From Nissolia schottii (Eukaryota; Streptophyta; Magnoliopsida; Fabales; Fabaceae), in assembly GCA_003254905.1 (NCBI GenBank), contig QANU01096872.1, positions 181,062 through 245,061 on the forward strand: 64,000 nt of DNA, in the 5' to 3' direction. The translations under genes were made by a program, and so were the position numbers. Below, piece by piece: positions 44,901-57,342 of the stretch. Numbering within the stretch: the first letter of the stretch is position 1; each line of letters begins with the position of its first letter. The notes beneath the pieces are model-generated. The model was not told the DNA's origin. It worked only from the letters and a program-made list of their open reading frames with translations, and did not search any database.

Positions 44901-47229
44901 AATAAATAAAAAACAGGTCACTTGTTGGAGTACAAATAGAAAAACGAAATGTTCCGATCTCATGTAGTTCCACGGTAAGAAGATTTTTTTTTTTTTCTTA
45001 ACCATTAGATCAACATCAAATTCAATTAAATGGTGGATAATGAAGGACAGAGTGACTTACTGTGCAGAAAGTACATATGTGCCTTTTTTTACATTAACAC
45101 AGGAAACGTTACCTTTATATAACTTTTTCAACTCTATGCAAATTAATTTTTTAAAATCTCAAACAAACGCATCAGACTAACGTTCTGATGTGCCTACGCC
45201 AAATTAGTTGAATTATATTCTTAAGAAACAGGTGAGATGTAGGCCTCTCTGCCTACATCCCCAAATAGCAATCAGCACACATTACAAATATAAGATACTA
45301 CAACCACTAATCCACTATTAGGAGATTGTTCTCCAATAACATTATTTGTAATTTTACTTTTCTGACTGCATGAAGAACATTTCATTCTGGTGATGCCGCG
45401 GGGAAGCACTTGGGTGATGCTGCCGGGAAGGTGAAAACAGTGGTGATGGTGCATAAATCCAAAACATTTAAAAGGTGAAAAAATCGTTGTCATATTACTT
45501 ATTATATTGCATCAGACCAACACAGTTCAAAGGGAGCTACAGTGAATAAGAATACCATTAATGGGTTTTATTTTACTCATTGTTTATTCTCTTCCATTTT
45601 TTCTGATGAATGATTTTAAATAACCAACATCATAATTTTTCCCGAGCTTATAAAATAAAAAAAGATTTAGATATATTTGAATCAGTAGCCCAAAAAAATC
45701 AGACCTCATAATTTTTATCTCTTTCTTCACCCAAATAGCCGAATTTATTTTATTTTTCCCTAAAAATAATTAAAACAAAAAAGGTCATTCATAGGAGTTG
45801 ATTTGTAGTTAGGTTGATAAATTATGTCTCCCAAATATCTTTCTTAGATGTATTATAGATAGATTAATGCTTTATAAAATCACTTAAATTAACTATTTTT
45901 TTAAATATAGGATACTAATAAATTTTAATATGATTTAATAAAATATGTTACATGTATATCTTTCATATAAGAGCAATGCTATATAAACCGAAAAATTCTC
46001 CCAAATAATGGGAATATACGGAAAATAAAACCCAAATAATGGAGCTGTTTACAAATAAATAAAAAAGTAATGAACCTATTATACTATTTTTAATTATATT
46101 GCATCTAAATAATATAGTAATGATTTACTAAGTTTTCTACATGTGTAAGTTAACTTTGGATATTTTATATTTGTAAGTGGACCTGAATCATCAACTTCAA
46201 CAAATTGATGTATTAGACATTTTTATTTTGTTTTCAATTTCTAATTTATTAAGAATTAGGTGAAATTTATTTTTAGAGTATAGTGTCATCATTTCTAATC
46301 ATAACTAATTTGTTGTTAGTTTTTCTTTTTATTATAGTTGTCACTTACGAAATTTTAATCTTGTTTCCATTTTCTAATTTATTAAGAATTAGTTGAAATT
46401 TATTTTTAAAGAGTACAGTGTCATCATTTCTTATCATAACTAATTTGTTGCTAGTTTTTTTTTATATAGTTGTCACTTATGAAAGAGCAATGTTTTGGAG
46501 ACCTAACAAATCAACCTATCCACAGTTGACATTTTAAGGGACAAAATAGAAATAAAAATATAAAGTGTCATCCACATAAGCTGATTTGTAGGTTGATAAG
46601 TTAGATCTTTAAAACATTTTTCCGTACGAAATAGTTGGTAAATTAAGTAAAGACATAACTGTAAAAAAATCATGGCGTTTACTTGTTAATTTGTTTTCTA
46701 ATTTTAATTTATTTTCACATAAAATTTCTATTCACTTGATTTCAAACATATCTAAGGAAAATAAGAAAAAAATTACTCAATTGATGTATGTCTTTTTTAT
46801 ATGTATAATTTTTTCCTCCCACGTGATATTAAATAAATTTAATTAGAGATAAAAATTAGGTATGTGGTGTGAATGAAATGTATTGATAATGTCATTAATT
46901 TAATTGTTTTTTTGAATATAATTGCAAAATTTATTGTCTATATGAAATGTACGTGGTAATTACATTTCACATATGACATTTTTAAAAAAATATTGTGCGA
47001 CAAAATCTAAAATTTTATGGGTATCGCAAAGAAATTGACTTTTACGTTCGTAGTTTTTTGTAGTTAGAACTATGTATATTTATCAATAATATGATAATAA
47101 CAATTAATTGATTTTTAAAGTCTTAGTTATCCATATTTCAAGAAAGAGAATGATTGTAGAAAGGCCTAGGTTTAAGTTTTGTCATATATATGAAAATAAA
47201 TATAAGTAGTTTGAAATTCTTTTGCATAG
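41960..47229. other. Intergenic stretch, no gene recognised
   Basis: 41960-42120 is the likely 3' UTR of the small membrane-protein gene. The remainder shows only short chance frames. 44690-44830 is locally GC-rich with a minus-strand frame ending HASAINHIIAFLRRFN-stop, not assignable. A tandem duplication is at 46223-46488. Confidence 0.5.
46223..46488. repeat. Two-copy tandem duplication, period about 133 bp
   Basis: Both copies contain TTTCTAATTTATTAAGAATTAG, then a block around CAGTGTCATCATTTCT, then ATAACTAATTTGTTG and ATAGTTGTCACTTA. They differ by scattered changes and small indels, so the duplication is not recent. Confidence 0.85.
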
Positions 47230-47247
47230 TGTTTGCATACGCTCCAC

Positions 47248-48490
47248 TTATACTTCGTGGCGTTGCACGAAAATCGAAAAAAATACAATGTGGTGTTGTG
47301 GGGGAGTCAAAAGAAAATGTGGCATTACATGAAAATTAGAAGGAAACATGGCGTTGCACGAAATGTGAAGGAAACCTGGTGTTGCACAAGAATTAAAAGG
47401 AAACTTGGCATTGCATGGAAATCTTGCACAGAAATCTAAAGGAAACATGGTGTTGCACGAGAATCTAATAGAAGCGTGGCGCTGCATGGGAATTTGGAGG
47501 AAGTGTGGAGTTGAACGGAAATCTAAAGAAAACGCGGCGTTACACAAGAATTTGAAGGAAGAGTGAAATTGTGTATGAATTTAAAGGAAACATGGAGTCT
47601 GAAGGAAATGTAGCATTGCATAGGAATTAGAAAAAATCGGTGCATTTGCACGAGAATTTGAAGGAAACATGACATTGCACAAGAATCATAAGGAAATTTA
47701 GCGTTGCACAAGAATCTGAAGAAAGTGTGGCATTGCAGAGGAATCTAGAGGAAATGTGGAATATTCTAAGGGGACGTTTGGTATAAGGTAATCTATCCAG
47801 ATTACTGGTAATCTACGTTGACTTGTTTGATACAACATGATTGTTGGTAATCTAGATTACTCTGATAATCTACATTACCTTCAAAATAGTAATGTGGATT
47901 ACCTTCATGGGAAGTGTTTATCTGGATTACCACCTCCAGGTAATCCTAAATAATAATAATAATAAAAATAAAAAACAACAACAATAATAAGTAATGTATA
48001 TTACCTCATAATCTTTTTTATATACTAAACAAAGTAATGTAAATTCCCAGTTACTTGTGCATATTAAACACAATAATATAACATTACCAACAATATAACA
48101 AGTGATAATCTTTCTAAAAGGTAATCTAGATTACTTGGTAATCTTTGAGGCAAAATACCAAACGCTCCCTAAAGGAAATGTGGAATTGCACAAGATTTAG
48201 AAGAAAATGTGAAATTTGAGACAAACGTGGTGTTGCATGGGAATAGGAATGAAGCATGGTGTTTCATAAGAATCTAAAGAAATTGTGACGTTGCATGAGA
48301 ATTTTAAAGAAAGTTTGATATTGCATAGGAATATGAAGGAAACATGAAATCTGAAAGAAATGTGACATTGTACAAGAATTAGAAGAAAATACGACATTGC
48401 ATGGTAATTTGAAAGAAACATGGTGTTGCACAAGAATTAGAAAAAAGTGTGACGTTGCACAACAATTGAAAGAAAATGTAGAGTTCATAA
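47248..48490. repeat. 29-bp minisatellite, interrupted by a MITE
   Basis: Degenerate tandem unit of 29 bp, of the form TGG(C/T)(G/A)TTGCAC(A/G)AGAAT, then CTGAAGGAAACA. About 17 units lie in 47248-47766 and about 11 more in 48173-48490. Several consecutive units are exactly 29 bp by count; one (near 47407) is 42 bp because TTGCACAGAAATC is partly repeated. Long open frames on the minus strand across it are repeat-derived. Confidence 0.88.
47770..48169. mobile_element. Tourist/PIF-Harbinger-like MITE, 400 bp
   Basis: The left terminus GGGGACGTTTGGTAT and the right terminus read inward GGGAGCGTTTGGTAT form a 15-bp TIR with two mismatches. The insert is flanked by TAA on both sides (47767-47769 and 48170-48172), the 3-bp duplication of PIF/Harbinger elements. 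The interior is built of short palindromes such as GGTAATCTAGATTAC. It has no coding region. Confidence 0.9.
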
Positions 48491-49819
48491 ATTAAATTAA
48501 CCTTGAGTAATTAGTAGTACTATAGTTACTAGATGTCATTGAGAAAATGAGATATCAATAGGAATATAATTTGAAAAAATATATCAATATTTTCTTAATC
48601 TAATCAAATTACAAATAAATTTAGATAAATTTTTTGATAAAATGTAATAAATAAGGGTGGACATAAAGAATACAATTTAAGAAAAAATCGTAAGTTATAA
48701 ATCATAAATTGAATCAACAGAATTATGTGGGTCTTAATTATATAATTACATGATAATAAATCCTGATCCTGCACCATTTCCTTCTTAATTAAATTGGAGT
48801 TTAGTGAAAATCGTTCTGTGCATGGCAGGGGTCTTATGCTAGTATGCTAGTTAACAACCAAAAGGGAAGCTTGAGGTTCAAATTGTTGGCCACCTTGTTG
48901 TATGGACCGGTGCAAATGGAAATTAAGAGTTTGCCCAAATGCATTTAAGGAGTCATCTTCCACATATACGTGATTTGGTCCAATCACTGTAGGTGTAGTG
49001 ACTACCTACCACCGCAGGTTTCTGGAGTGTGACTTGATCGATGTCTTCTGGCAACACTATTCAAATAATGGGCCATAAAAGTCAACAAATGGGTTGGACC
49101 ACGTCTTTGGGTTAACAATTGAAAATAGATACCAATATCATATAGCATTACATAACTTTTATAGTGACTACCTAAATCAATGAAATTAACTACCTAAATC
49201 AAACATCTTGTTAGCTATTGCATTAACTACCTATATCTCTAACTCATAATACATATTGGTGGATAAATACAGCGTATCCTAAGATATTGTGCTAAAATTC
49301 ACTTGAATTGACAATTGAAACATGACTGGTCACCTCAAGCAAATTTGAAATCAGAACCAAGGGTGTAATGGTTTAAAAGTACGTTTGGATCAGCAATGTG
49401 ATATTCTACCTAAAGTACAATAGATGATCATTTATTTGCAAATTAGAAGAAAGCACAAATCTGAATGAATTTAAATATTAATTAGAAATTATTCCATTTA
49501 AGTATGAATTCAAAATTAACTAGATATAACGCCGATTTTTTTAATGATAAATGTTTTTTAAAGATGTATGTATGTATATTTCTCATTTTTGTTTCAAGTA
49601 TAAGAATTTTGAACTTTTTTCCATAAAAAAAAAAAGGAATTTTGAACCCTTTTTACATAAAATAAGATTAAATATTATTTTTTAATACTAGTATATATTT
49701 ATAAAGAAATATTTATTTATTTCATCAAAAATAAATATTAATTTATTAGTCCATTATATCGACTTTTTTAAAAATAAATAATTATTTAATTTTAAATTAT
49801 TAGTTATTTAAATGTTTAG

Positions 49820-49862
<43 letters not shown>

Positions 49863-50940
49863 AACTTTACTTTCACAGTTTGTTCTATGCAATTCTTTAT
49901 GTGCTAACGTTATTTATCTGCAATTTTAGTAGTGTGTTATAAATAATGTAACTTATTTTTTATGAAGTGAAATAAAAATAAAAACATAAAAGCAAATACT
50001 GAAGGAGATGAAAATACCTTGTGCTTATGCAAGAAGAAAAAACAATGGATTTTATTCTTTTCCTAAGGTTTTCATCAATAATTTAAAAAATGTGAATTGA
50101 ATGGTGAAACTCAAAGTAGTTGTAGTGTTGCAAAGTTACAGCCATGTGTTAAATAATATAACAATGTTTTTTTTTTCCTTTTTTCCTGAAAGTATTATTA
50201 ATGAAAGTAGTGAAAGAAAAGAAACTACCTTTACCTTTGCTTTTGCAATAAAGCTTTAACTTATCTAAAAAATAAAAAAGAAAATGTCTTGTTCTTGGTT
50301 TATTAGAAAAAAGAATGTTTGTCACCTATCAATTTTAAATATTTTCCTCAATAATATTGAGATTGATTTCAACTTACATCTTTGAGACTGAAGACATATA
50401 GTAAAAACACGTAGAAATGAATTTCGTTCATAGAAAGTCATTGCACATGGTTAGGCAGTGAATTTATCCATATAGTTAAAAGCAGTAATCTTTGCATCCA
50501 ACAATCAATTCACCTTTATACATAATATGATCGTGCTAGGAAGAAATTTGCGATTATTTGTAAGAATTCCATGTCACATGGACAACTGATGAAGGAATAT
50601 GCAAATAGAGCGAGATGGGGAAAAATAAGTTAATAATAAAGTTTAGATAATAATAAAAAGGTTAATTTTATGACTTAGTAAATCAATCGGTAGAAAAAGA
50701 GAGAAATACTAAAAATGACAACATTATCATGTGATTCTCAAATGAATAATGGCAACAAAATTAGTAAAGAATAAGAAGAAAAATACCCACTGAAAATGAT
50801 GTAGATGTTAAAGGTCCTTTCTCACTGCTAAGATCGGACACAATCTTTCTTGGGCTTGAAGAAACATGTTAGAAAGAAGAAAGGTGCTTGAAAAAGACAC
50901 TAAGTGGATTGTTGGGAGAATGGATCAAATCAACATCTGA
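48491..50940. other. AT-rich intergenic stretch
   Basis: No gene recognised. Contains an AT microsatellite at 49823-49859 and many A/T runs. Confidence 0.5.
49823..49859. repeat. (AT)n microsatellite
   Basis: About 18 AT units. Confidence 0.95.
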
Positions 50941-50959
50941 GCAGATCTTTGGCTATATT

Positions 50960-51660
50960 AGTCTTACCCCTATACTATTCCCCCAAACTCTTACCCTGAT
51001 CAGAGCATCTAGACTTCCAGGCAGCTAATTGGAGACGACGACAATTGGAATACCGCCTTGGTTACCTCGAATTCAGTGACGCAGTTGCTGAAGAGATCCT
51101 ACACACTCCCATTACTCAAGGGGCGGATAGGGTCTAATGGGTTCACAATTCCTCTGGTGAGTACTCAGTCAAATTCGGATACCCTATTGGTTTCGACTTA
51201 TATCACCAACACTCGTCAATGGGCCCATCCATCATGAGTCACAACAGATTGTGGAACTCTATTTAGTCTCTTAAAGTGCCTCCAAAATTTTGAACTTTCA
51301 TATGGAAGCTTGCTCATTGAAAGATTGCAACCCTTACATTTGTGACCTTTGTCCCGGTTGTTAGAGAAGGGTAAAATCTATCACTCACTGCATCATCTCT
51401 TGTTCACACAATAAAGAAGTATGACTGGGGCTAGTATATCCTGACCCTTTTGATCTGCAATGAAACACCCCTTTTTAGCATTGGTGGTGAGATTTGGTGA
51501 TGGCTGAAAAGGTAGCCCTATTACCTTAACCATCTTTTGAGGTTATTGCATTTACTATTTAGAGAATTTGGCTAGGAAGAAATGCCAAGGTGTATGAGGA
51601 CAAACTCGCTACCCCTCAGAAAATTGTCTCTAATAGCGTTCTTGCTATCGAATTCAAATG
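50960..51660 (+). mobile_element. LINE 3' fragment with zf-RVT-like domain
   Basis: 51110-51290, across stops, reads GADRV.WVHNSSGEYSVKFG and then HNRLWNSI.SLKVPPKF with TFIWKLAH. This is the order of the reverse-transcriptase zinc-binding domain (zf-RVT) at the C-terminus of plant LINEs. 51540-51600 reads LLICWEIWLARNAKVYEDK-like sequence, the usual segment after it. The upstream reverse transcriptase and the poly-A tail are missing. Homology ends at the copia junction near 51660. Confidence 0.7.
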
Positions 51661-51664
51661 ACAC

Positions 51665-53028
51665 AATATGACCAAAGGATATACTCAAACTCAAGGAATA
51701 GGCTACTTGGACACATTTAGCCCAGTAGATAAAATGACTACTGTGAGATTGCTTCTTTCCTTGGTTGCTATCAATGGTTGGCACATACAACAACTTGATG
51801 TGAATAATTTATTTCTTCATGGTGAACTACATGAGGAATTCTACATGAAATTGCCTCAAGGTTTTCATACCACCAAACCAAATCAAGTATGCTGCTTATT
51901 AAAATCATTATATGGTCTCACACAAGCAAGTCGCCAGTGGTTCTCCAAGTTATCATCTACCCTGACTTCATGTGGCTTTATCCAAACTCAGTCTAATCAT
52001 TCCTTGTTCACTAAGTCCTATGTTGCTTCTTTTACTGCATTATTGGTGTATGTAGATGATGTTATACTTGAAGGAAATGATATGTTTGAAATCAATACCA
52101 TGAAATAGTTCCTGGATGGTAAATTTCACATCAAGGACCTTGGGTAGCTAAAAATTTTCCTTAGACTTAAGATTACACACAGCACTCAAGGAATTTCTCT
52201 TGCACAAAGAAAGTATTGCCTTGGAATTGAAATTCTCTCTGATGCAGGCATGATTGGTTACAAGCCAATCACCACTCCCATGGATTTCACAAAAAAACTA
52301 TCCAAGGATTCAGGTGACATCTTATTTGATCCTACTCCATAAAAAAGGTTAGTTGACATGCTCATTTATCTTACAACACCAAGACCTGATATATCTTTTG
52401 CCGTGAATCAATTGGCTCAATTCATGGCCACTCCCAAAACTACACATCAAAATGCTACTAATCGTGTCTTGAGGTATCTCAAGTCATCACTAGGGCTTGG
52501 TTTATACTTCCCAGCATCCTATGAGCTGCTTGAAGGCTTATGTTGATGTTGATTGGGCTGGATGTCTTGATACATGACATTCCATAACAGGATTTCTAGT
52601 TTACATTGGTGATTCCTTGATCAGTTGGTTCTCAAAGAAGCAGACCACCATCTCTAGATTATCCTGTGAGGTCGAATATCATTCCTTAGCTGCTGTCTCA
52701 TGTGAGTTACAATGGTTATCACTGCTCTCAGATTTTGGCATCACTTCTAACATGTTAGCTGCTATTTTCTGCAACAACCAATCCATTATCCAAATAGCCC
52801 ATCCTGTCTTCCATGAGATGACAACACATTGAGTTGGATTGTCACTTAGTCCATGAGAAAGTGCAATCAGGTCTCATCCAACTACTGCTTGTCGCATCCA
52901 AATTACAGCTAGCAGACCTCCTAACTAAGCCCATTTCCCCTGTTGTGTTTCAATTTCTGCACTCCAAACTTGGATTATTGAATATTTTCTTACATTCACC
53001 CAATACCACGTTTGAGGGTGAGGGGTAA
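51665..53028 (+). pseudogene. Ty1/copia pol fragment (reverse transcriptase and RNase H), decayed
   Basis: Begins inside the reverse transcriptase at MTKGYTQTQGIGYLDTFSPV. Next come WHIQQLDVNNLFLHGELHEE and FYMKLPQGF. The catalytic YVDDV is at about 52046-52060. After a stop near 52107 come FHIKDLG and the stretch RLVDMLIYLTTPRPDISFAV (52350-52410). The RNase H region has EVEYHSLAAVSCELQWL at about 52671-52721 and a NNQS segment near 52776. The end of pol at 52900-52935 reads ADLLTKPI. Gag, protease and integrase are absent. At least six stops or shifts make it dead. Confidence 0.85.
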
Positions 53029-53196
53029 TAGCACAATATACAACACCTTAATTTAACTCATTATGTATAGAAGTAGTTAGTTATAGAGTAGTTATGTTAG
53101 TTAGGTGGTTTGAGCTCTTACTTGTGCAACAAGTAACAACACCTCTTGTATATTTATGAGCACACTGCTCTGAAATGAATCAGAATTTATTTTCAC
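53026..53196 (+). mobile_element. Probable 3' LTR of the copia fragment
   Basis: Directly after the polypurine tract TTTGAGGGTGAGGGG (53011-53025) comes a block of about 170 bp beginning TAATAGCACAATATA and ending TTATTTTCACA. The start should be TG, so it is mutated or the border is one or two bases off. No 5' LTR partner exists in the window. Confidence 0.5.
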
Positions 53197-54074
53197 AAGT
53201 TTATTAAATTGGAATCTCCTAAAAGTCACAAAGAAGGTTGTGGGATTAAAAGCAAGGTTTAGGTTTGAATTGTGTAGCATTAGTTCAAGATGGCGGATAA
53301 CTTTGTTTAATCGGATTGCACTGATTCAGGTTTTGGTGTGTGAAACTTCTTTTCCGACTAATGTAACTTTTTCATGTCTTTCTATTTACTACTCATCCAT
53401 TACATAATAATTGTCATTTTAAATTTTTGATACATTCTTAAATTAATATATTAAGATACAACTGTATTAAGATTCATTAATTTAAGAATGTACAAAAAAA
53501 AAAAGTCCAATCGTCAATTATTATAAAATAGATATAATATTAATTAGAAGGATTGTGATGAAAAAAGGTCATGCTAACGAATGATCTTTGATTAATCACC
53601 AATGACTAATCCTATTGTTCTGATCTGCTCAGAATTGGATAACGTGTCCGATGTACTCTCCATTGCAGACCGATCTCTTCTGGTTTGGATAACGTCGAGG
53701 GTGGACCTACAACGAACTCTTGAAGCTCAAGTTAGAACACAGTGTGTGTATAGTGAAGTGAGTACGGAGTAGATAATGTATCTGAGATAGGTGGTAACCA
53801 CCCCTTTATATAGTGTGGCAATCAAGGTTGCATGGTGGTGTTGTCCCTGTGATCGTGGCTAAGTATTGTGGGATACTATATGATCGTGTAGACGCATACC
53901 CTATATTTGAATTTGAATGGGAAATTGTTACGCGGATACATCCCTACGTCCTTGTCCATGGTATGTGGTTGGGGATTGCGCTCGAGTCACATGTAGTCCT
54001 TTGAGATTTGGCCCGATCAAGCTGGATTTGTGTTGGCCTGGGCTGAGATCTAGGCCCAGGCAAGTAGCCCAATC
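53197..54074. other. Unassigned moderately GC-rich stretch
   Basis: 53560-54070 is richer in G and C than its surroundings and has leader-like content (TTTATATAGTGTGGC near 53812), suggesting part of a transposon or gene 5' region. No protein domain was recognised. It borders the inverted repeat starting near 54075 and may belong to the same element. Confidence 0.35.
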
Positions 54075-57000
54075 CACCTACTTTCTTACCTTAAATGCGG
54101 TGATTAATTAAAATTGATTCGATAGCTGAAATTGCAATTTTCATATGATTTTTTTTCTTAATAAGAAGGCCTTACGATATTTGTAAGAATTTTTTCTTAA
54201 TGAAAAGGTTTGTCCATAGTAGGCATAAATTGAAAGAAATTAATATTGGACCTATATATACATGTGGTCTATGTGACCTTGACAATGCACGACAAACAAT
54301 CGCCTCTAGTAACCAGTCCAGGTTTTGTAGATTCTTTTTTTTTTTTTCACTTCTTAATTCTTATCCTCGATTAGGGTTTAGTACTTCTCTCAAGTTATAT
54401 CTATTTTTTATCTTCTGTTGTTATTCTTCATGAGCTTGATTTTATTAGTGTGGGATTAGATTATACTATCAATGATTTATCTTTGTACATATTGATTATT
54501 AAAAAACTTTTTGCATTATTGGATTTGATTGTAATGAATCGATTGAGGAAGGGAAATTATTGACAACACTATGTTTTTAAAACAATTAGATTGTTCGGCC
54601 CTTTTAATTTGGAGAAGAAAATTAATATTTTTGCCCGCTTAAAATTTTCAGGTTGATTCTCATAAAGAAAATTATAGTATTATTCATTTTATGCTTATAA
54701 GATGTCCTTACTATTTAGTGTTATTCTTTTGCAGTATATTATAACTTGAAGCAATGGATCATCATGGAGATTTTTCTAACTCAAGGTTCATTTACAATGA
54801 GAATTTGGAGGACAATTTCGTTTCAAAGACATTTCTCTACTTGTCTGGTTAGGATCAATTTATGGTTAGCTCACAAGGATTAGTCCCAACAAATTCATGA
54901 TCGTGACACTTTTGAAACCGTATTTGATTTGGTCCACATGCTTGTTAAAGACTTTGATAAGTGTAGGAATCAACTGAAAAAGTAGTTTGAAAGAGTTATG
55001 ATGGTATTCAAGGAGCACAAGTTTGCTCACGAAAAAGCTATTATCGACTAGGATTACATGTAGACAAAGATAAAGTAGGGAGATGAAGTCATGCTTAAAA
55101 GCATAAATTAAGTGAGAGAAAGCTCAAGGCTCAAAGGAGATCCAAAGGCTTGAGTATAAACTCCATGTGATGGTGAAACCAATAGTGGGCTATGAGGAGC
55201 AGTTGAATGATGTAAATGCGGAACTTGAAGAATATAAGACGTGTGTTGCGCGGTATGACTCATGCTGATAATGTTGCTTGGTGATCTCTAGGAGGTCCTA
55301 ATTTGAGCACCAAGGACAAAATATAGCCAAAAGCTTAATGATAAATATTTACACCAATTCTTTGGATTTTGTAATTAAAGAATTTGGACTGAAATAATAT
55401 TCGGGCAATACTATTCCAATTAAAATTCTTTAATATCAATAACCGAAGAATTGATGCAAATATGCATTATCAAGTTTTTGGTCATATTTTTTCGTTGGTG
55501 CCCAAGTTAGAACTTCCTCCAAATCAGCCAGCAGTGTTCTCCACGTGAGTTAGACTGAGTAGCACACGTGCCTTACATTCTTCAAGTGTTGTTTTTACAT
55601 CATTCAATTGCTCCTTATAGTCCTCTTTTCATTTCACGATCACATGGAGTTCATGCTCAATCCTTTGGACCTCCTTCGAGCTTTGAACTTTCTTTCCCTC
55701 AATTTCTACTTTTAAGAGCTTAATGACTTCATCTCGCCGATTTATCTTCTTCTTCCTATAATCCGGGCGGATAATAGCTTTCTTGTGAGCAAACTCTGCT
55801 CCTTGAATGCCATCATAGCTCTTTCATACCACTTTTTTAGTTAGGTCATCCATTTACTGAAGTCTTTAATAGGTGTGTTGACCAAGTCAACTATGATTTC
55901 ACCAGTTTCATCGTCATGAGTTTGTTGGGACTGCTCCTGTGACCTAACCATAGGTTGCTCAGAACGATGGTTAGTGGTTGTTTCATACTCGAGAACTTGA
56001 ACAATGGAAGAAACGTTGGTTAATGGTTGCTAATCAGGTGGAAAGAATCAATTATGCGGTGATGGGCCAGTTTTTCGGTGATGATTTTATTGCATATTTT
56101 GTTTTGGTGTTGTAATTTTGGTTGCCTTAAACTCATTAGGGGAAATACTTTTTTCCCAACCCGAGTTTTGTTCCATTGATTTTTCTCGGGGAAGGGGAGT
56201 TGATTAGGTTTCTCTCAATCACGACATCTATGGTGGCTTAGGTGTGTTGTACATTTTGCTTCCTTGCTTCGGGATCAAGCCTTTTGATTCAACAAAATTG
56301 ATTGATTCATCTAAACAAAAAGGTTGATCATAACGCAACAAGCACTGGAATGTCTATGAAATGAACTTGTTCTCCAAATTCTCATCGTAAATTAACATTT
56401 CATAGTGTGAAAAATCTCCATGATGATCTATTGCTTCAAGTATTAATATGCCGCAAACGAATAACACCAAATCATGCACGTACGAGGACATGTCATAAGC
56501 ATAAAATGAATAATATTATAACTTTATTTAAGAATGAATTAGCCTAAAAATTTTAAGAGGACAAAAGTATTAATTTTTATCTCCAAATTAAAAGGATCAA
56601 ACGATCTAATTGTTTTTTTTTAAAAAAATAGTGTTGTCCTTAATTTCTCCTTCCCGTTCGATCCATTACGATCAATGAATATATCCAATAGTAGTGCAAA
56701 AAGTTTTTCAATAATCAGAATGTGCAAAGATAAATCACTGATAGTAAAAAGTATATGGTTAGACACACACTAATCAAATTGGTCTAATGAAGAATAACAA
56801 AAGAAGAAAAAAAAAATAGATATAACGTATGAGAACTACTAAATCCTATTTGAGGATAAGAATTATGAAGTGGGAAAGATGAATCTGCAAAACCTGGACT
56901 GGTTGCTAGACACAATCGTTTACAGTGTCACTGTTAAGGTCACACAAACAACACATATATAGTTCAATATTAATTTCTTTCAGTTTATACCTTCTATACT

Positions 57001-57105
57001 ATGGATGGACAAACCCTTCTTATTAAGAGAAAAAAAAATTATTGCGAAATCATAAGTTTAGCTAACAGCTCAATTTTAAGTAAATCACCACATTTTATGA
57101 AAGAA
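54075..57105. repeat. Diverged 3-kb inverted repeat (fold-back structure)
   Basis: Left arm about 54075-55375, right arm about 55400-57105, axis near 55385. Matching pairs include CAGTCCAGGTTTTG (54325) with CAAAACCTGGACTGG (56898); TTCTTAATTCTTATCCTCGA (54352) with the mirror of TTTGAGGATAAGAATTATGA (56852); GATCATCATGGAGATTTTTC (54755) with GAAAAATCTCCATGATGATC (56411); and CCAAAAGCTTAATGATA (55330) with the mirror around 55460. Divergence is by eye in the 10-20% range. The right arm is longer by about 400 bases (roughly 55980-56340), so the left arm has a deletion. Both arms read outward-to-inward as the same decayed frame starting MDHHGDFS; no family was recognised. Confidence 0.85.
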
Positions 57106-57314
57106 AGTAGGACTATTCGTTATCACAAGCGATTAATCAATCATTTGGTAATTATTGTAACTGTGGCTAATGACAATTTTAATTAATCACCAAATTGTAA
57201 AAAACTTTACTGACGATGTTCTCAATGGATATAGTGTTTCCATCAATTGCCATTAGTTATTTTTTGGACCAATTGATGTTTTTTTTGGTCGAATAATAAT
57301 CCATTTTAAAAATT

Positions 57315-57342
57315 GTCAGTATATCGCGATTTTTTGGTAGTG
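57315..57342 (-). mobile_element. CACTA-like transposon terminus
   Basis: The minus strand from 57342 reads CACTACCAAAAAATCGCGAT, the usual form of plant CACTA (En/Spm) ends: CACTAC, A-rich, then GCG. No matching opposite end with CACTA and the same 3-bp flank was found, so the rest of the element is unidentified or lies to the left under another name. Confidence 0.5.

Noticed and set aside
44700-45005. Minus-strand frame ending HASAINHIIAFLRRFN
   Set aside because: The C-terminal part is GC-richer, but no family could be named and the rest is low-complexity; not enough for a gene call.
47248-48488. Minus-strand proteins rich in CNAMF/PMQRH-like units
   Set aside because: These frames are translations of the 29-bp minisatellite. 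29 is not a multiple of three, so no constant protein repeat results.
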